From positions 1 through 64,000 of the forward strand of contig JAFDCJ010000435.1 in the NCBI GenBank assembly GCA_019312835.1: DNA of 64,000 bases. Reading direction: 5' to 3'. The notes under the pieces are model-generated. The model was not told the origin of the DNA. It saw nothing but the letters and a program-made list of their open reading frames with translations, and ran no database searches. Positions 60,965 through 64,000 of this stretch are shown in pieces. The first letter of the stretch is position 1. Every line of letters begins with the position of its first letter. A program made the position numbers and the translations under genes. This DNA is from Deltaproteobacteria bacterium. Lineage in GTDB: Bacteria; Desulfobacterota; Desulfobacteria; Desulfobacterales; JAFDCJ01.

Positions 60965-61378
60965 ATGATCGGTATTGTTATTGTTACACACAGCGAACTG
61001 GGTGATGCATTGATAGGAGCGGCGGAATTTATTATCGGCAGCCGACCTGAGTCAATCGAATCGGTTTCAATTGACTTGAGTGAAAATGCAGAAAAATTAC
61101 GCGGTAAAATCGACCGGGGAATTAAAAAGGTAATGGGAGAGGAAGGCGTCATTATTCTCACGGACATGTTCGGGGGGACACCGTCCAACCTGAGCTATTC
61201 GTTTTTGGAAGAAGGTCACATTGAGGTGCTGTCCGGCGTCAACCTGCCGATTCTCATCCAGGCTGTTAACATGCGCCCAAAAATGGCGCTTGACCAACTG
61301 GCAGCTAATCTGGAGGCTTTCGGCAAAAAGAGCATATCATTGGCCAGTGGCATATTAAAGGGTAACAAGCGGAGTTAA
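60965..61378 (+). CDS. PTS mannose-family EIIA component
   Basis: This is a 137-residue EIIA-Man fold protein with phospho-acceptor His9 in 'VIVTHSELG'. The 'ILTDMFGGTPSNLS' motif is present. AAGGTGAT precedes ATG 60965. In delta-proteobacteria such stand-alone EIIA proteins follow rapZ and probably take part in a regulatory PTS, with the sugar permease absent. HPr and Enzyme I genes are not in the window. It ends 3 bp before rimI. Confidence 0.88.
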   Translation: MIGIVIVTHSELGDALIGAAEFIIGSRPESIESVSIDLSENAEKLRGKIDRGIKKVMGEEGVIILTDMFGGTPSNLSYSFLEEGHIEVLSGVNLPILIQAVNMRPKMALDQLAANLEAFGKKSISLASGILKGNKRS

Positions 61379-61381
61379 ACC

Positions 61382-61852
61382 GTGAACGGGTGGCAACTTG
61401 ACCATTTCAAGCGTGCCGACCTTGAACCGATTCTGGCTATCGAAAAAAGTTCGTTTAAGTGGCCCTGGGGCCGCCTTTCTTTTGAAGGTGAGTTGCACGG
61501 CAACAGCTGCTGCAATTTCGTAGTCAAATCGACCGAGGGGCAAACCGCCGGTCAGGTCATCGCATACGCTTTCTGGCGCCTGACGGTTGATGAGATGCAC
61601 ATATTAAAAGTTGCCGTCACCCCCGCCAGGCGCGGACAAGGAATCGCCACCCGGCTTCTGAAGCGCTGTTTGGCCTGGAGCGTTGAACAGGGTGCCGTTT
61701 CAGCGCACCTTGAAGTCCGCCCTTCCAATGTTGCCGCCGTTGAGCTCTATCGCAAACTGGGTTTTGAGGTCGTCGGTCGACGACCGAGTTATTATACGGA
61801 CACAAGAGAAGATGCACTGTTAATGATGAAAATCCTGAAGGAGGATGTATGA
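61382..61852 (+). CDS. rimI: ribosomal protein alanine N-acetyltransferase RimI
   Basis: This 156-residue GNAT has the acetyl-CoA loop 'PARRGQGIATRLLKRCLAWS' (about 80-99) and 'LEVRPSNVAAVELYRKLGF' with the catalytic-region Asn and Tyr. RimI acetylates the N-terminal Ala of S18. The start is GTG 61382 with CGGAG about 8 bases upstream. It overlaps the gap start by 4 bp (ATGA). The link with EIIA and gap is probably just operon structure. Confidence 0.87.
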   Translation: MNGWQLDHFKRADLEPILAIEKSSFKWPWGRLSFEGELHGNSCCNFVVKSTEGQTAGQVIAYAFWRLTVDEMHILKVAVTPARRGQGIATRLLKRCLAWSVEQGAVSAHLEVRPSNVAAVELYRKLGFEVVGRRPSYYTDTREDALLMMKILKEDV

Positions 61853-62853
61853 GCATAAAACTTGGAATAAATGGTTTTGGCAGAATCGGACGCATGGTAC
61901 TGCGGGCCGCTTTAAAGCACCCGGATGTGGATGTGGTGGCGATTAACGATCTGACCGATTCGGAAACGATGGCTTATTTACTGAAATATGATTCGGTCCA
62001 CGGCCAGCTCCATATGAACATTACGGCCCAAAAAGACAGCATCGAAATCGATGGGAAATCCATCGCCATTCGATCGGTAAAAGATCCTGAACAAATCGGC
62101 TGGAGCGATTTGGGCGTGGATATCGCGGCGGAATGTACCGGCATCTTCCGCGACCGGGAAAATGCATCCAAACACCTGACCGCCGGGGCGCGCAAGGTGA
62201 TCATCTCCGCACCGGCCGGCGATCCTGACATCACCATTGTCATGGGCGTCAACTCCCAGCAGTACGATCCCCGTCAGCACCACATTATTTCCAACGCATC
62301 CTGCACCACCAATTGCCTGGCGCCGGTAGCCAAGGTATTGCTGGAAAATTTCGGACTCAGCCGCGGCTTGATGACGACCATCCACTCCTACACGGGTGAT
62401 CAGCGCCTGCTTGACTTTCCCCACAAGGATCTTCGCCGGGCACGTGCGGCCGCTTTGTCCATGATCCCCACCACCACCGGCGCGGCCAAAGCCGTCGCCC
62501 TGGTGCTGCCGGAACTGTCCGGCAAGCTGAACGGTCTGGCCATCCGGGTGCCGACGCCCAATGTGTCGCTGGTGGACCTGGTGGCAACGGTTGAAAAAAC
62601 AGACGTGACCGTCTCGGATATCAACGAGGCCTTAAAGCAGGCTTCCGAAGAATCCCTGTCCGGGATTCTGGGCTACAGCGATCAGCCGCTGGTGTCCATT
62701 GATTACAACGGGTCGTCCCTGTCATCTATCGTGGATGGACCGACCACCTATGTGGTCGACAATCTGGTCAAAGTGCTGTCCTGGTACGACAACGAGGCCG
62801 GATATTCCCATCGCATGGTGGATCTGGCCGCGATGGTCGGCAAGGAACTATAA
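61849..62853 (+). CDS. gap: glyceraldehyde-3-phosphate dehydrogenase, type I
   Basis: This 334-residue NAD-dependent GAPDH has N-terminal 'INGFGRIGRMVLRAAL' (cofactor) and catalytic Cys152 in 'SNASCTTNCLAP'. The 'LLDFPHKDLRRARAAA' and 'SWYDNEAGYSHRMVDLA' stretches are also present. GGAGG lies 6 bases before ATG 61849. It catalyses a central glycolytic/gluconeogenic step. The usual pgk does not follow; tpiA comes after 191 bp. Confidence 0.95.
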   Translation: MSIKLGINGFGRIGRMVLRAALKHPDVDVVAINDLTDSETMAYLLKYDSVHGQLHMNITAQKDSIEIDGKSIAIRSVKDPEQIGWSDLGVDIAAECTGIFRDRENASKHLTAGARKVIISAPAGDPDITIVMGVNSQQYDPRQHHIISNASCTTNCLAPVAKVLLENFGLSRGLMTTIHSYTGDQRLLDFPHKDLRRARAAALSMIPTTTGAAKAVALVLPELSGKLNGLAIRVPTPNVSLVDLVATVEKTDVTVSDINEALKQASEESLSGILGYSDQPLVSIDYNGSSLSSIVDGPTTYVVDNLVKVLSWYDNEAGYSHRMVDLAAMVGKEL

Positions 62854-62862
62854 GAGAAGGTG

Positions 62863-62955
62863 GAAGGTGGAATGCGGAATGCGGAATTAAAAAATCTGAC
62901 GTTGCCGCAATATCAGATTTCCCCTCCCCAGGCGGGAGGGAACTAAGGGGAGGGG
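62863..62955 (+). repeat. word repeat plus two hairpins downstream of gap
   Basis: The word tract GGTGGAATGCGGAATGCGG (62868-62886) starts about 10 bp after the gap stop. Two stem-loops follow: AAATCTGA/TCAGATTT (62892-62920) and CCCCTCCCC/GGGGAGGGG (62921-62955). The GGAATGCGG word also opens the composite copies at 30128 and 31955. A T run after the second stem is absent, so a classical terminator is not indicated. A fitting inverted copy of the word tract was not found. Confidence 0.55.
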
Positions 62956-63044
62956 GAATGAATGATCTTGATTCAATTCTTCAATTCCCTCTTTCGAATC
63001 TAAAAATCTGACATCATTGTGCTGATAGAAAAGGAGAAAATCCA

Positions 63045-63806
63045 ATGAGTGGCAGAACCCCGCTGATTGCCGGAAACTGGAAGATGTACAAGACCGGCCC
63101 GGAAGCCGTCGATACCGCCCAACGGCTGGTGGAACTGCTGGCCGATACGGCTGATGTGGACATTATGATTGCACCGGTGTTTACGGCGCTTGACCCCGTC
63201 TCACAGGTGGTTGCCGACAGCCGGGTCGGTTTGGGCGCGCAGAACCTTTACTGGGAAAAAGAAGGCGCGTATACCGGAGAAATATCGGCTGATATGCTGG
63301 TGGCGGCCGGATGCCAGTATGTGATCATCGGTCATTCGGAACGGCGCCAGTATTTCGGTGAAACCGATGAAACGGTCAATAAAAAAATCCGGACGGCGAT
63401 CGATGCCGGGCTGATACCGGTTTTTTGCGTGGGCGAAACCGAGGCCGAGCGTGAAGCCGGTCAGACATTTTCTGTGCTTGACAAACAGGTGCAAATTGGG
63501 TTAGGTGGATATTTTGCAAAAGATCTGGGCACCCTGGTCATCGCCTACGAGCCGGTTTGGGCCATCGGAACCGGCAAAACCGCCACCAGGGAACAGGCCC
63601 AGGAGGCCCATCAGTACATCCGGTCTTTGATCGAACAGAATATCGACAAGACACTGGCCCAATCCATGCGAATTTTATACGGGGGCAGCGTCAAGCCGGA
63701 CAACGTCGCCGACCTCATGCAAATGCCGGATATCGACGGCGCGCTTGTCGGCGGTGCCAGTCTGGACGCCGAATCTTTTAGCAAGATCGTAAAATTTAAG
63801 GGGTAA
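63045..63806 (+). CDS. tpiA: triosephosphate isomerase
   Basis: This 253-residue TIM barrel has N-terminal 'IAGNWKMYK' (Lys), catalytic His in 'VIIGHSERRQYFGE', catalytic Glu in 'VIAYEPVWAIGTGKTAT' and the phosphate loop 'LYGGSVKPDN'. It interconverts DHAP and G3P. AGGAG lies about 7 bases before ATG 63045. It is followed by secG after 38 bp, a common arrangement. Confidence 0.96.
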   Translation: MSGRTPLIAGNWKMYKTGPEAVDTAQRLVELLADTADVDIMIAPVFTALDPVSQVVADSRVGLGAQNLYWEKEGAYTGEISADMLVAAGCQYVIIGHSERRQYFGETDETVNKKIRTAIDAGLIPVFCVGETEAEREAGQTFSVLDKQVQIGLGGYFAKDLGTLVIAYEPVWAIGTGKTATREQAQEAHQYIRSLIEQNIDKTLAQSMRILYGGSVKPDNVADLMQMPDIDGALVGGASLDAESFSKIVKFKG

Positions 63807-63844
63807 GAAATTTAGGAATTAAAAATCTTTAAGAAAATTTTATT

Positions 63845-64000
63845 ATGACAATTTTACTAATAATTATACACATTATCGTTTGCATTGCGCTGATCATGAT
63901 CGTTTTACTTCAGACCGGCAAGGGTGCGGACATGGGTGCTGCTTTTGGCGGCGGCTCGAGTCAAACGCTGTTCGGCAGCACCGGGGCCTCGACCTTTTTG
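63845..64000 (+). CDS. secG: preprotein translocase subunit SecG (3' truncated by window edge)
   Basis: ATG 63845 opens a frame that runs to base 64000 without a stop (52 codons). The first hydrophobic helix (about 2-22) is followed by '[20 protein letters not shown]', the hallmark of SecG, the small membrane subunit of the SecYEG channel. It begins 38 bp after tpiA. The second helix and the end lie outside the window. Confidence 0.9.
   Translation, partial: MTILLIIIHIIVCIALIMIVLLQTGKGADMGAAFGGGSSQTLFGSTGASTFL

Noticed and set aside
1-64000. tRNA, rRNA, insertion sequences, prophage or defence-system genes
   Set aside because: I looked in all gaps and gene contents and saw no tRNA cloverleaf, no rRNA, no transposase or integrase, and no known defence protein. 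A tRNAscan and an HMM search would settle it.

Overview
The window looks like a chromosomal stretch of an anaerobic Gram-negative bacterium, most likely a Desulfobacterota (delta-proteobacterial, Desulfobacteraceae-like) organism. The basis is inference from gene content. There are two ferredoxin-linked 2-oxoacid oxidoreductase systems, an FrhB-like iron-sulfur protein, a HcyBio (DUF39) homocysteine-biosynthesis protein typical of sulfate reducers and methanogens, Kdo/LPS genes, and the rpoN-hpf-ptsN-rapZ-EIIA block. No sulfate-reduction gene, rRNA, tRNA, CRISPR array, prophage or transposase was seen.

Layout. 1-8.2 kb: 3' part of an AsmA-like gene, a DUF1566 lipoprotein-like gene, an alpha/beta hydrolase, an HDOD protein paired with a hybrid histidine kinase, two small unknown genes and an M29 aminopeptidase. 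8.3-11.6 kb (minus): a lone receiver protein, then DUF4911-miaB-bifunctional nuclease. 11.9-15.9 kb (plus): recJ, an unknown gene coupled to a metallo-beta-lactamase-fold gene, and a cupin. 15.9-26.5 kb (minus): iorB/iorA, FrhB-like, a ManC-like guanylyltransferase, dnaE and guaB. 26.7 kb: YciO/Sua5-like (plus). 27.4-35.2 kb (minus): rpsA, cmk, hisC, a four-subunit 2-oxoacid:ferredoxin oxidoreductase and a P-loop ATPase. 35.5-46.8 kb (plus, with one small minus gene): NamZ-like, RNase HI, plsB, a MurU-AmgK fusion, plant-type dapB and a 771-residue unknown protein. 47-54.6 kb (minus): alaS, recA, thpR, HcyBio and an M23 peptidase. 54.9-64 kb (plus): kdsA, kdsC, lptC, rpoN, hpf, ptsN, rapZ, EIIA, rimI, gap, tpiA and the start of secG.

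The genes are mainly housekeeping. Themes are envelope building (kdsA/kdsC/lptC, plsB, ManC), possible peptidoglycan-sugar salvage (NamZ-like plus MurU-AmgK), ferredoxin-linked amino/keto-acid metabolism (Ior, Kor/Vor, hisC), and nitrogen/PTS-type regulation (rpoN with its own sigma-54-type promoter, ptsN, rapZ, EIIA).

The most unusual signal lies between the genes. More than a dozen intergenic gaps are filled with short degenerate 'words' of about 5-12 nt repeated irregularly, then a spacer, then the reverse complement of the same word. The word differs from locus to locus (GTTGATTGA, GTTCAGGGTT, CATCGAAC, GGATTTCGG, CAGAGGACAGA, TTATTCGTTATT, GGAATGCGG and others). Many of these elements start within a few bases of a stop codon, and in two genes the same word GAATGACGAATG supplies the stop codon. 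I do not know of a published description and flag this as the best candidate for something undescribed.
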